Part shown: piece by piece, positions 1 to 15,300 of the stretch | Layout: every line of letters starts with the position of its first letter | How positions within the stretch are numbered: the first letter of the stretch is position 1 | Assembly (NCBI GenBank): GCA_033002965.1 | Contig: JAURVB010013530.1 | Location: 62,001-126,000, forward strand | Source of the DNA: Piper betle | Lineage: Eukaryota; Streptophyta; Magnoliopsida; Piperales; Piperaceae | Length of the DNA stretch: 64,000 bases | Reading direction: 5' to 3' | Notes under the pieces: generated by a model | What the model was told of the DNA's origin: nothing | Databases searched by the model: none | Seen by the model: only the letters and a program-made list of their open reading frames with translations | Position numbers and translations under genes: made by a program

Positions 1-301
1 TGTATTCTCCCTGCACTGGAATTTTCTCTCTCTTTTTTTATGCTTTCTTGTGCTTTGACGATCTCAATAAGGTCGAATGAATGATTTTTGTGATGAATTC
101 CGAGTTATATACGTCCATTGCCGGTTGCAGCTTGATTCGATCTCATTTGGCTCAATTGGGTGTTTGCTCCCCTTGCTTGTTGGCCGTGTCAGCCACGACA
201 ATCTGACCTTGTCTGTCTTTTGGCCTGCCTTCTGCTTTTTCTTCGTCCGGTAAGTATCCTCTGCCCGCTATTTGCGGAGGACGACTATTACGGCTCACAA
301 A
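1..301 (+). other. upstream region and 5' leader of BRF1
   Basis: This stretch lies directly upstream of the BRF1 start codon and probably holds promoter and 5' UTR. I see no clear TATA box, and short open frames here look like chance. The left edge may hide more promoter outside the window. Confidence 0.4.
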
Positions 302-3300
302 ATGTACTGCAAGAATTGTGCGAAACACACTTCCGGAGTTCGAGATGAGAGCGGAAGTTTCATGTGAGTGAAAATTTTGTGACAAAATAATTGCTTGTGA
401 TTTCGTATGTCTTTTTAACAAGGTTTGTAGTGTGTCCCTGTACTTTGATTGCCAAGGTTTTTTTATGAGATCATTATACCTAAAATATGTTGATGAAATA
501 GAGGTAGTGCTTTCGTTAATTTGATTATTCATATTGCAGTTGTTGTAATCTTTGTGGAAGGATCATGGCCGAGGATTTATATTCCACAGAAGCTGTTTTT
601 ATTAAAACTGCCGGAGGGGTGATCTCTGCTTCTGCTGATTCTTTTGATACCGTTCTCTTGTTGTTTCACAGATTCCCAATGATGATGTTTATGTGTCACT
701 GTTCTTTCATTTAATGTGGAATTCATTTCATGTGTAGAGTGAATTGGCTGGGCGCATGGTTAGGAGTGTTCGTTCAGACATTGGGGAGTCACACGAGAGA
801 ACTTTGCAGAAAGGTAACCAAGAAATTTTCCGTTCTGGTTTTGTGAAGATCTCAAACAATTATCTGAACTCCTGCTATTAGTTCTCCTAATGTGTGTGTT
901 TCTTGCCAAAGTTGTTAATACCGTACTTGTTACCACACCATACCTGATTTATAATCGACATATGGGTATGTTTGGTTTGACCCCAACTGGATTGAACTGG
1001 GGTTTGGATTCTGAAATTACAAATAAATATATTTTACTACACATTTAAAAATGTTTTTTGTGATCAATATTTAATTAGGTACCGGTTAAATACTGTGATT
1101 TTTAGTAAAAAGATCGGGTTTTGGGAAAAATCCGGATTAAAAGAATTAATTTAGTATGAAGGCCTAAACCACACCTTTTAAGGGTTTTGACAAAGTTATA
1201 TTACAGGTGGACTGTCTGGTACAATATGGTATTTAAAACTATGATTTGGAGTGTAATTCATACTTACCAGAACTGAATGCATTGAAAGAAAGGAAAAAAG
1301 GTTTAATTAGGTAGTTGTGGGTAGAACTCCCTACCGGTTTATGCTTTGTCTTAGTCTGTATTTCACTAAGAAGGTTAACATTTGGTTTGCCTTTTGACTT
1401 ATGCTGATTACTTTTAACACCAATTTTATGTAGCATTACTTGTAGTTTTGAAATCAACATTATGAGAAGTAAAGAATATGAAGGTAATGTATACGTTTAG
1501 ATATTTAGAAGGCATTGAATTGTTGGTTTATTGGTGAAAATTATCGTCATTATCATTTACCTTCTCCCATTTTACTAGGGCCATGCATCAACCATAGGCC
1601 ATAGCAAACCAGCTACGCACTATTCAATTGAATTAAGTACATGGAATACGTGGGTCTAAACAGTTCTTTAATAGTGATGTTGTTGATGGTTTAAGGTTTT
1701 AAGGTTCTTTACATAGGCCGTAGCATTGGTTTCAACTTTCAACCTACTAAGGTTTTGGAGTAAAATATCAACTCCAACTAAGGGACTCATACGATGGTGG
1801 CTATAATTATGTGTGAAAGGCACACACGTAAGTGGCATTAGGTTTTTTATTTAACACAAACTTCATGAGTGAAGAGATAGTGACTGAGGGACACCAATGA
1901 AGGCATTCTTTTAGATTGAAGCTATTTTTGCATGTCTTACTAGTAGGTTAACCTTTTTTTACATATTTTAGGTGTGATCAACTTCATTAAGAGTTGGTCA
2001 ATTTCCATAACACCATTCATGTTGCAGCACTATTTGCAGTGCTTTTGGGAAGTGCGCTTTAGCTAAGGAAGTGATGTTGTTGAAATTGCACATATTTTAG
2101 CCTTTTGTGTTTCACTTTAACTGGTACTGCTTTGGCACATGCGTTTTCTCGAAAGCTATTCTATATTTTATTGGAACGTAGACAGTAAAGCTGTTGAAAT
2201 TTTTGTATAGTGAGAGGCTTTATGGCCATTTATATTGGGTTACTTTTTTATTTATTGCAGGAAGAGAAGAAATTTATTGCATGGTTATCCATCTTCGTAT
2301 GAGAGAGGAAAATTTGACTACAAACCATGCGCATGCATTCTACAAGGTATTTCTTTATTCATTTGTGTACTTTTTGGAGATTTCTATCTGGAAAAAAATA
2401 CTCAATAAATCATAATTCGTAATTTTCTTTTAAAAGATAGCAGTTGAGCGGAATTTTACTCGTGGTCGAAGAACATCTCTTGTTGCTGCTGCATGCCTTT
2501 ATATTGCTTGCCGGTGAGGACTGCATTTATCTTATGCATTTTATAATTATCATGCTTTTACTGGAATTTTATGTGTTCTAGAAGTTCAATTCTGAAGTTT
2601 TGTTTCTCTTTCTTTGTTTATTATTGATAACTACTTCTTTGCTAGCCTATTGACTAGTTGCTTTCTTGGGTGTTATCAGCCATCCTTGTTTCATTTCTCT
2701 CTTTTTTTGATGACCTTATATTTTAAATGGAGGGCTTTATGTTAGCCCTAAAAATTAGATCATCTTTTCTCACTTTGACTTTTGTAAAAAAAGTGCATAT
2801 CACATTTGATAATATTCCAGCCATTGTTACGAAAATCATAATGGGTCATTTAATTGGTTTTGTTAGAAATATGAATTAGATAAGTTCAAACTAGTTTAGG
2901 ACCAATTTTTGTTAACTATTCTGAATTGGTATACATATATATACATACATACATACATGAATGATAGTGTGAGAACTTAGGAACCCAATTCTAATGTGTT
3001 GGATAAAAATTAATGGTGATGATGATTCACAAAGCAAAAAAGCATGATCACCGTTGATCTATCCAACGGCCTAAACATAGGTCCTAAGTTCTCACTCTAT
3101 CATTCCTATATATATATATAGACACACACATATATTTTATTCATGGATAATTAATTTTTAACAAACTACCAAACCAAAGTGGAAAATCAAGTCAAAATTT
3201 TTTATGTGAAATATAAAATTTTTTAAAAAAACTATTGGACAAAAATTCAAAATCAAATATTCTACTCCACAACCCATTCTCCCATGAAACTAACGTACAC

Positions 3301-6300
3301 ATTCATGCCCTCTCATCATATAATAAAAAAGTATAAGAAGTCTATTTTTTGGAAACTAAAAAAAGTTTGATTTGAAAAAGTAAATAAATATAAAAAAGTT
3401 TCCTATGGTTTGGCCTCAAAACGTGAACTAAAATGGAAAGAGAATGTTTGAGCATTTGTCAAGGCTTTTTTTCGTCCAGTAATAACTTTTTTGCACCTTT
3501 TTGTTCAAATTGAAAAAGATGATGGGTATTGATGCAGTATGAAGTGGTTATTAACACGAGATTGTGAAATTGAGATGCAAAAAATAGGAACCTAAGATGA
3601 CTCTTATTAAAAATATGAATAAAATAAGAAATTAAAGTATTAATATGGACTGAATTGCTGGAAACTCAATGGGCTGAAGAACATGGGATAGGCCAAGAAC
3701 TAATGGGTAAGATGGGCCTCAGAACTAGCAGACTAACACTCTGGGCAATTTGAAAGAACTGAAATCAAAACAAGAGAAAGAGGATGAGGCCCATTTATCT
3801 TGTTGTTAGAAAGCCCATAAATTCTCGTGTAAGTTCTTCAACCTCTGGATTGTCCAGACACAATGGGACTTGGGCTGTAAATGGTCAGTTGGTATATTGC
3901 TTCACCGGCCATTCCAAGTCAAAATGGTATAAAATGGCTACAAATATTTTTATCAGATAAACAAAAGGTAAAATAGATGGATTAAATTTGTTGAGCCAAT
4001 TTTGAACTGAAATGGTAGTGGCGGAAGGCTACACGTAACAGTTTTATCAATTTAACGAAAAATATTTGATGAAAACATTAAATTTTTAATAATAAGTACT
4101 CAATTTTAATCAGCTTAATTACTTTAATTATCCTTATCTCATTTAGTTGGAAATATTTAATTTAAGTTTTTATTAATATATCTATAAAATATAAATTTTG
4201 ATTTGTAATATTAGTTTAAAATATTATACTCTTTATGTAAGCAGTGAGAAATTAATCATATTTTAATCATTTGGTGAGACAGTGAAAAAATGGTAGTAGT
4301 GGAGCCATTGGAATTTGGTTAATAGTTTAGTTACGATTAATGGTTACAAACTTGGATAACGGTTATGATGAAAGCCATGAACCAAGCCGTAACGGAGCCA
4401 CTTACTCCCCTAAATGGGAGGGAGTTCTAAGCAAATACCATTGATGAATGGTTGCAGCTTGCGACCAAGGTGGTCCTTGTCACTACCCAGGTGTTGGAAG
4501 CGAAGCCAAGGTAGGACAACAACCTGTCAAATTGTCGAGGGAGACCAAACAACTACATGTTTAGTAGCATGCTAATAAGCGCATGGTAGTGAAGAAGATT
4601 GTGGGTTCTTCCAAGTAAGGTTTGCAATATCGGATTTCGGCTTTGTTTGGACGTCCGGTTGGCCGAGGTATTGGAGATATGCGGGCAATTTTCAGAAAAA
4701 TTTGAGATACTTATAATATATTATTATACGATAGAGATGATTCTTTTATATCTATTGAATGCATAAACATGCCCCTAAACGACATAGGTTATGAATAATA
4801 ATACACAATAAACTAACATAATGGTTAGCTTGCTTAGCTAATATAAATTAATTAATATTAATAAGTTATTAATAATCCATTATGCAAGATACTTATAAAA
4901 AAATTTACTAAACACATTAAAGATTAACTTTCAAAGCACTTAATGAGTTAAATAATTAATCTAGACAAGGTAAAATTAATAGGCTAATAAATAGTTCAGA
5001 TGGAAATCAAAGTTGCAAACAAAGTAATTTGGTGCAAAATGGTAGGCTTACAAGGGATAATGGAATAATGGGTCTAAAAAACCAGTTTGGTATAGATGGG
5101 TTGATGGGTTTGAACGCCAAGCAAAAAGGGTTGACAATTTAGCTGGCAATCAACAATATCCGGCGAAATTGTCTCCAGATTTCATTGATATCTGTAAAAT
5201 TGATTTTGCTAGCGAGTTTTGTTTCGGCAAGCTGCAAAACTTGTTATCTAGTAGATATCCAGCCAATTTACGGCTGAAATGACAAACCATGCTTCCAAGT
5301 TTGGAAGTATGCAAACAAGTGTGGCATTAATAGTTTGATGAAGATGAACAAAGGGTGGGTGGCTAACTTGTGATGAGATGGCAAAGAGGGTAAGCAAGTT
5401 GTTGGGGAATAGACATGGAAGTGTATAGGAGGGCGAGGTGGAGATCGTCTTCGGCACCTATCAACGATAAATAATTGGGGATAACTACCAAGGCATCATC
5501 AGCACCTTGGCTTCTACCATTGGCACCGACCAAGAACTCATCACAAGAACTCAAAAATTCAAATCAAAGCTTTAAACTTTATTCAATACTATTCATCAAA
5601 ACATCATAATTCTTTCAAGGTCTATCTATCTAAATATAATAAAATAAAACAGTCTTTTACTAGATGTCTCTCTCATATTTTTTAAAGATTTTTTTTTTTA
5701 GTTTAAAGAATTTTAGAGGCTTCCAAATATAAGATCTTTACTTCTACCGAGTACAAGATCTGTGATATCTTCCTAATATCTTGCACACTCCTTTCTATAT
5801 AAGATCTATGTTTTCTTCCTAGTACCTCTTACGCCTTTTTCTTTATATAAGATACATTGGTCTATACAATCTTCCAAATACGTATACCTCTTAAATTTTT
5901 CCAAACCAAGCGCATTTAGAAAAAAATTCTTTTCTTACAGTAAATTCTTCTTATCAAAGACTAGATACGTGTGTTTTGTACCTTTCAACATCTGTATTCT
6001 CTCTATTACCCTTTATAAAATTCTATTACTTTTTTATGAAGTTCAATTTGTTTATGCTTTCTTTTTATAATTTGAGTTCCAAATTTATTTAGAGAGATTA
6101 CTATTGTAGAAATTTTATCTAATTACATATTAATAACTTGACTAAGAAGTTTTATTTACAATGTTTGGACTATATTATTTGGATATAATATATCTGATAT
6201 ATTCGTACCTAATTACAATTTTTTGGGTTATTTGTGACTATTCATTGGCATATATAAATAATTGACGAGACATTGATGCATATGAGTTTTCCTTTTTTAT

Positions 6301-9300
6301 CAAGATAGTTTTTAGTACTCTAAGATTGTGTGCACTTGTAATGCTAATTTAAGAATAGTTTGTTCTGTATTTATATGTTTTCATAGTTTGAAAAAGTCAT
6401 TTTTGGATATACAAAATCTCAATTGTAGATGCCTGTTGAATTTTTTAGTTTTGATGGTTAAACCTTTTGTGTCACATTATTTAAGTATCAGGATACATTT
6501 TAACATCTTCGAAACCATGATGTTTGATGCTTGCATCTTAGACATGAATATGTCTTCAAATACATTATTAAAATTTTTGAAAATAAAAGAAGTATGTTTA
6601 AGAATATAGTTTCTTCCACGAGCGCATCATGCGGGTCAATGTGGTAGTGACATGCATTTATAGACTCATGGATTTTCAAACTAGGAATATAGAAAAAACT
6701 AAAACCAGTAGTCCTAAAATAGATAATCCCTGATGTACTTCTCTAATAATAAAATTCCAAATAAAACAAAAGTTCTAAAATTGGTAATTTTCTTCTGAAT
6801 CAGGGGTACAAGGCATACAACATGTGCACTGATAACCTAAATTTATTAGCTTAAAATCACAGTTTCAACCTTCTAAAAGCATGATAAAAATGAGAAATCT
6901 GAGGATATATGTGGTGTATGTTAGATTTAGGGAATTGGTGACTCAAGTGAGTTCACCGAGGCAAACTAGCCTCTTCTCATGACTCAAAAACCGTTATAAC
7001 AAATACATTATAAAAGGGAGTACACCGTGTGAGTCCCCTCCAATATCTCCTAAGTAACTAGGTATCTCACAGTTAACACACACTATAATGTATACATAAC
7101 AAACACGTACACAGGAAACTCTAACTAATGCTTAACCCCAACAAGATAATATCACATATCACAACAATATCTAACAGTGTAAAATGTGTGTTAAATTTCT
7201 GCTTTATCTGGCTATTGCGGAAGAACTGGGTGGAATTGGCTTGACATGGTCGATTCATGTGCTGATTTTTCTATTTCAAAAGTGACACAAAATTTTCACT
7301 TTGTTCGCATTGATTCCGAGTTGACTTGGCCGAGTCAACCTGGTTCAGACCAAGTTTTACAATATTGATTTCTAGCTACCAGCTTACTAATCCCTAGTAG
7401 TGTTTTTGCAGACAAAAATCTAGACCATATCTTCTTATTGATTTTTCAGAGTATCTGCAGCAGAATGTGTAAGATTGGTTTCTTTTTTTACATGTGTACA
7501 TGTTTGAAAAATTTTTGTTTATTTTTTTGTGTGAAATTTTAATATCCTTTTCCTATACATATCATTTGATTTGGTGTTTCAGTTATGTTCTAGGTGCTGT
7601 GTTTTTACAGCTTTGTAAGCTCCTAAAACTTGAAGAACATTCTTTTGTACAAAAGCCTGTAGATCCTAGCCTTTTCATCCACCGGTTTACTGAAAGTAAG
7701 AGCCCATTATTTGAGTTATGGAAAAAAATTATTTCTTTTCCGTATACTTGCAAATTCTTTGTATTATTTCTGAAAATTTCTTCTTATAAACAAAGTAAGG
7801 ACTTTGAATTTGTTTAGACTACTCGGCTTAACTTTTTTTTTCTCTTGTAAGCTAAATATAGTATGTAAACTCATTTGTATGTTGTATGCAACTACTTCTA
7901 GCCTTTCGGTCCAGTCAATGTAGAACTGATTGAGTGGATTTATGGAAATTAAAAGGATGTTCAACTGTTCACTTGGGAGGTTGCTTATCTGGATGAATTT
8001 ACAGTTTCCAATGATGAAATTTTGGGTGTTCTTTTCTGTGAAGTTGATAAAAATCATTTGCAAAGAAATGCTTCCTTTTTTTATTTAATATTGCTAATGA
8101 TTTTTTTAACATTTTTTGCTTGCTTGAAGCATTACTGAAGGAAAAGAATAACGATGTTTCAGCAACAGCCATGCGAATTATAGCTAGCATGAAGCGAGAT
8201 TGGTTGCAGGTATTATCTTTACAAATTACCAATGCTAATTTTTGTATATAATTCTCAACTTAAACTTTTTATCCCATTCTGTAGACTGGAAGGAAGCCAA
8301 GTGGTTTGTGTGGTGCAGCATTGTACATTGCTGCACTTGCCCATGGATATAAGTACTCTAAATCTGAAGTTGTAAGTCAAACATGAAGATTTTCTATGTT
8401 CTTGAGTTTGTTGACCTTCTCTTGTCAAATATGACTATTACCCTAATTATTTGATCATTGATGTACTTTGCTTATATTTTGAAACTTGTTATTGGATCAC
8501 TTTTATCTCTCTATTAGTTACGCTTTTTTCTTCTCTTCTACTTGTGACCAGGTTAATGTTGTACATGTTTGTGAACAAACATTAACTAATCGACTTATTG
8601 AGTTTGAGAATACAGAATCTGCACACTTGACTGTAAGTATTTCAAAGGTTCAAAGTTTTAACTTTTTCTATATTTAACCGGTGTTTGTGATTCCTGTTTC
8701 ATCATTTTTTTGTCTTCTTTTTTTTGGATCTGCCCAATTGATATGTGTTTGGTTTTTTTGTTGTCAGCCGTTATTGGATGAAATTTAAGAGTTGATTATG
8801 TATTATAATGGACCTTACAAAATATATGCCTGTATTTTAAACATTGGTACAAATTCTAGAAAAAAAGACAACTCCTTTTGTGATTGCAAATAAATTCTAA
8901 AAAATATTGAACATTCTTAAAACTTTTTTAAATATGAATATTGCGAATATATTGTAAAAATAAATGGAATATTAAAATAATATTTTATGTGCAATTGTAT
9001 CAATATTAAATACTTAAATGCAAAAGCCAACTTGAGATAGTTTACATTGATGTATATATAGAAGTACAATGTGCAAAGAAGTTGAGAAAAATAAGGAAAC
9101 AATAAGGCCACCAAACTCATTAGCAAATTACTGTGCAATAATGTTAAATACGTACACCTAAGTCATGTTATCAAATTGATTGCTAATAAATATGATTTTG
9201 AAGACCTAATAGATTAAGCCTCGATATACTTTTTTGTACAAAAATTCAGTTCTGTAGAATGTGGAGAAAAATTTTAAGTGCATGTGAAAAATGACAAAGA

Positions 9301-12300
9301 ATTTGAGCAGGTTTCAGATGATTATAGGTTAAAACATGATGAAGTTTGGCTCCTATCAAAATTTTTATCTGTCACCTGCCCTGTTAAATCCCTTTGTTAT
9401 ATGCGTGTGGCATGTGTGGGGCTGGTTGAGTACTCTATGTGAGAGGCATTCTTAGATTTCTTTTTTGATGGTGACAAGTGTTTTGTTATATCAGTCTTCT
9501 CTTTGGAGTGAGCGAGCTGGCAAGGTTTTTGTGCTGTGCCTTGATTTAGGTGCCCTGTGTTACATTGAATGTCTGCATTCTGTACCTTTTTAACCTTAGT
9601 TTCCTTGACTCTTTGTCTATGTTTATAGTGTCAAACTTTTGGAACTCAATAGATTGATTCATTGAGTCGGTTACTATATCCCGAATCGCAAAATGGTTTA
9701 AATTTACTTGATATGCTCTTTCAGTCATCCGTGAGTTACCTTTGACAATGACCCACCTCTCTTGCTATCTGGCAAGGGCTCTATTGTACCCTTTATTATA
9801 CCTATCTTTCCATTGCTGTACCCAATTTCATCTTTAGTCTTGATCATATTTGATTCATTGAGTTATCAGTAGAAAACAAACTTTAATCATGACTTGAGCA
9901 GCCATCTACTATGATTGCATTCAACAGATTGTACATTTTCACCATTGCAATGATCATAAACCACCAGATGCATCTAGAAGAGAGATCAGGCCCATGAGCA
10001 GTGATGTTTATAATCTTGGGTTGAACAATTCAACCTGTCTCAGGCCTGTCTAAACTAATATAGGGAAGCCAAGTTGAAAATTTCACTGAATTTTACCATT
10101 TTCATTTTCTTATAAACTTTCCAGGTAAAAGAGTTCATGGAGAAGGCATCTGAGTTTGACGGGGATGCACTTCAAAACCAAGAAGCAAAAGTACATTCAT
10201 CTAAATCGTCTGCCAATTCTGCTGTGCTTTGTGAACATAGGGATGGGGGAGCAACTCATTTTGCTCTTAATCTTTGCCGGGATTGTTATAAAGATGTATG
10301 AGTTTGTTGCTTCTTGTTTTAAAGAAGATTTTTTGTCTCGAGGCAAATTTGATTCATGCATTTTTGTGTACCCAGTTTATCAAGATGTCTGGAGGGTTAC
10401 AAGGGGGAGCTGAACCTCCAGCTTTTCAGCGAGCTGAAAGGCAAAGAACAGCAGATGCAGATAATCAAGAAAAGCTGCAACAAGTTGATCGTAATGGTTT
10501 GAGTCACCAAGATGAAATATGTCAAGAAGAGGTGAGTGCTAGTTTTTTTTTTTTAAAGATGGCCACATTTGTGCATTAGGCCTTGAATTTGGCATAGTTG
10601 TATATTTTAAATTTGCTAATGAATTATTTGCTCCATTATCTGCTTGAAATGGCTGCACAATGTCATGTAAAGATTACACCTGGCGAAAATATAAACAATG
10701 GACAATATTTCTCTGGGGATCCTGGACCCACGGGTATGCTACTCCTGCACAATTGTACTTCGTACTAAGGGTTTTCTCAAGAGCTAGGTGATAGAATGTT
10801 ATTTAAGATATTTGTTTCTTTTCATTTTCTTTCAGATGAAGCTGAAAGTCACAATTCTGAAAGTCTATCTGACATAGATGATGACGAGGTAATCTTTTGA
10901 GTGATTAATTTGAGCTTTCTTAATTGCTTGATTTTATGAAGAACAAAAGATAGACCATTTTGTATTCGTGAATGATGTTTTCCTGATTAGAATTAGTGGG
11001 GATGTGTCTATGATCTAGTATATTAGTGGGGATGTGCCTGTGATCTTTAACTTCTGTTAACCGCTTTTAAAGAAATAATAAGGCCCATTGCACTTTGGCC
11101 AGATCATTGGTGGGTAGGTGCTGCTTGGTGGTCTTACGCTGGAGGTGTCAAGCCAAGTATGTGGGAAATAATTACTCAAATGTGTCCTTGCTGGGTGAAG
11201 AATTACAATTTATAATTGCTGCAATCTACTTAGTGAACTAGACAACTGGTAGAAACCAAAGCAAAGTGTAAGTTTGAGAAGAAAAAGAAAAGGGAAAAGT
11301 TGCATAAGGTTAAGAGCAAACTTTCATTCAATAACGAAATGTAATGTCTGATGCCAATACATTGCATTTATTGATATTGATCAACTCTACTTGTAAAACA
11401 ATGATTGGAAATGAAAGGAACTACGTAAATTAGAACTATTGAAATGGACAACTTCTAGTTGTATGGGCTGCATCTTGTTTGACTTCCTGAAATTGACTTT
11501 CGAGTTGTTTAGGATGATCCTTATGCCAATAGAAGGTTTGTTCTCCTGCTCAATGTCTGCATGAGTATTCCTAGAAGGATAAGGAGGATGTGCTTAATCA
11601 GCTGAATTTGCAAGTCTGGCAGCATCATTAACCACGGTCTTGCTAGGAAGGCCACAGACTTGATTACTGGCGACTTGCCCCATTTTACATTTGGTATAGC
11701 CATGCCATGACTAAACAGTTATTGGGCATTGTGTTGGCTTCGTTAGTTGGCCATTTCTTTGTGTATTTTTTTGAGATGTCCCTTCTAAGGAAACAACCCA
11801 TTGGCAATGCAAAAGAATACACCATTAAGTTATGCCTTGTCCATATTTGGAGTAAACTGGATTTTCAAAATTCTGCGGCCTCTCCTTGACCTGTGAGATT
11901 GCGGAATAGAAGAGCCTTACGGATATATTTTTCATTTCTTCCAGGTGGATTAATGGGGAAGTAGGATTGTCTTTGGTTCAGTTTATGGGATTTTATTGAT
12001 AAATGGTTGCCGTGTGCCTTTTATATAGATCTGTTGTTCATAATTCATACTTTACTATTAGACTATGGCAGGCCACAATCTGATTGATCTTCGTGTGCAT
12101 GCCTATATGTTTTGTAGAAGGCACGACTAAGTGAGCTGTTAAGAATTTTCTTGTAAGCATGCTTCGCCTGCCTTCAGTCACTAAAAACTTGATTTATTTG
12201 AACCTTAAATCTAGGTGATTAAATATCTTCACACTGAGGAAGAAAAGCATTTGAAGAAGATTATATGGGAAACTATGAATGATGACTACATTAAGGTATA

Positions 12301-15300
12301 GAATTTTAACCTTTTAACACTTGTTTGTTGTCTCTCTTTGGAAGCTCTGGTGCGGATGCGCTAATACTATTTTTCAGGAACAAGCTGCTAAAGAAGCTGC
12401 TGCTGATGCATCTAGAGCTGCTGCTTATGAAGCAAAAAAGAATAGTTGCAATGGGGAAATGCTGGAGGGGGCAGAACAACTTGCTGCAGCTGTTGCAGCT
12501 GCACTTTCCAAATCCAAAAAGGTACATGTTAACTTTTTGTTTGTGTGTTTGAATTGTTTACTGTGTAATTTGGAGAATAATGTTTTCAATGTAATATATT
12601 CTTTTGCAAGACAAATTTGCCAAATAAAAGCATTTTTTATCTTAATTTTTATCGAGAATTGTAGTTTTCTGAATACTCTGTTTGTATTGCTTCCGCGAGT
12701 ACAATTAGTAAAAGTTGAGTCTTGAGTGAGGTTTCCACACAATGATTCTTTTGATTGTAACATTTGAGCGGTGTTATAGTTGGATACTGTTGTTTCTGGA
12801 TTATGTGAACTATTGACAAAGGAGTAATTCGAAGATGAAGAAGGTTATACAAAGGTATTGTAAGAAAAGGAATGAACAGAAATGATTTGAAGTGAAGAAT
12901 AGATGTAAGCTTTGTTCTAAAAGTTCCTGCTATTTGATGGCATGAAAGAAAATCTTTTGGCCAAAGGTAGAAGTACATAAATTCAGTCCTTAAGAACTTC
13001 TACTGCTACAAGTCGAGATGAGTGATCAAGGATACAAGGTATCTGAAAAATTGATTTGCTTCATGTTTCATGCAAAAGATGGCATTAAAGGCGGGAGAAC
13101 CTCACATGTATGCAAGGACGACACGAATAAAGCACTCCTTCCAGGGAGATCTTTTCCTTTTTGCATAGTCTGTTCAAGTTTGTAGGCTTTTTAAAATCAT
13201 GGTATCCTTCAAGTTAGGGACCATTTCAAATCTGAATTTATCATTGATGTTTATTTTTGTGGCTAGAATTAGAGTAGATTCTTAAGATCTTCCTAGGTAT
13301 TTATTGTGGTTGGCAACATAATCATTGAACCTTGAAAGGTACATGTAGATAGGAACTGTTTCGGAGTATGTGTTTTGAAGGTTGAAACCCTCTTCATTTA
13401 GATTCCTGATCTTGCATCGGGAGTATGAAATGCGTAGTTGCTGACTAAGTCATTATACATAAAGCAATACAAATCATGAATTTATTAGCATGAGTTGCTT
13501 GGTTAGATGGCTGAAAAGTAATTGAAATGTGATGAGAAGACCTAGTTAGCTTGTTCAGTAATATCAGCTAATATATATGCATATGGGTTTATTGTTTATA
13601 ATAAACTTACTATGCAAAGGCAGTAGTAGCATAAGAAGTTCAAATGCTAAATATATTTGTGTAAACTTTTCTTCTATTAAACAAAATCATATAACAACTA
13701 CGAAAAATTCTACATTGCTGTTTATTGAATTAAGTCTACCCACAGTATTCTTTGTCTTCTTTTTAATTTAATATCTAGAAAGTTTATTAGCTTTCACATT
13801 CGCATATACAAAAGAACATTGGTTTACACTTTTATGTAGGATTTGTTCCCATTAACTATTTATCTATGCTTAGTATGAATGGGGTTTTCTGCCTCTTTCA
13901 GATACCATTTCTTATTTATGATGGAAATGAGATTCGATCCGGTCATGCAACTTATTTCAATGATCTAAATGTTTACCTAATCTGCATGGGTTAGCTCATT
14001 TAGTGGCGTTTTTTGCAAGTATTATCTGCATTTTGATCTGTAGTTGGCTGCCAATGTGGCATATTAAAGGGGTATGACTGGGAATAAATGAAATGTTATA
14101 GAAGTGTTAATAATATTTTAATTATCCAAGGATTGAAATAATATTATACTGTAGTCTCTATCAATTAAAATACCTGCAATATATTTTGCAATAATTTGGA
14201 CAAAGCTAAGATGAGGTTTCTGGTTTCCCATGGTGTTGAGAAACTAGACTTATATCCTATTTTATTACTACGGGATTTTGGTTCTTGGGCTAAAAGTTTT
14301 CTTCATTGCACTGGTATAAAAAATGTGAAAATGCTGTTGTCATTAGAAACTTCTTACAATTTATTCTGCTGAAATTTAAAATGTTCTATGCCTTATTTTA
14401 CCGGGAGAATGTGCATTTGAACATGATTGAAAATTAATTAGCTTGGTGAATTTGATTAAATCAGTACTGCCTATAACAGGCTTTGCTAAACATTTACTTT
14501 ACACTTTTTTGGTACAGTATACTAGTTTGGCTCTGTAATCTGAATATATGCATAAACACTTAAGGCGCTTATCATGCAAATATATTTAGTCCAATTGTGT
14601 TTTATGATAAATTTTCAGGAAAAGCAACAAAAACGAGCTGAAGAGGCCAAAAATTGCTTACCACCTCAAACAGCAGCTGAAGCAACTTCCAGAATGCTTG
14701 CTAAGAAGGTACCTTTAGCTGTTTGATCTAGGGCAGTGTGACGTTTCATGGTTGATTTTCAAAAGTTTTCTGTCCCTCACATTGTTGAATATCTTCGACA
14801 TCAATAATCTACACTGCTAATAATTATAGGGTTAAGTATTGGTCTCGAATCATACTTTAATTTCTGCTGTTTGGTATTTTTGTACGCAGAGGCTGAGTTC
14901 CAAGATCAATTACGATGTGCTCGAGAAACTCTTTGACGATAATGTACGCCATTTTACTTTATTGTTCAAGACCAAACTTTTTTTTTCTTTCTAATATATA
15001 TTTTATATTTTATTTTTAAGTTACTCTAGAGTTATCGTTTTCAGAGCAAATATATTTAAAATTCAGATTTTGGGCGCAAGTATGTGGATTGGATATGCTG
15101 TATAAGCTTGACTATGCTGGCTTAAATTTGTTGATCACATATGCTATAGAAGCTTTGTTATGCTATAGCTTTGCCAGCAAATGCCAATTTTTATACTAAA
15201 ATATCTTTTATCATCCTACAGGTCACTAGTGTAAAGATGAAAAAGCATCGAACTGGCGATGATGATGGGCAAAATTATAAACATAAGGAAGACGATAGGG

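Larger units (their letters stand above)
2514..7411. other. BRF1 intron 5 (4.9 kb), AT-rich
   Basis: This intron runs from the GT donor after CLYIACR to the AG acceptor before exon 6. Apart from the MITE and the solo LTR listed separately, it is AT-rich sequence. I recognise no genes in it. Short open frames on both strands (for example 6328-6609) show no family motif. Confidence 0.7.

Noticed and set aside
12306..12978. Overlapping open frames on both strands at BRF1 exon 16
   Set aside because: They are shadows of the Ala-rich exon and adjacent intron.
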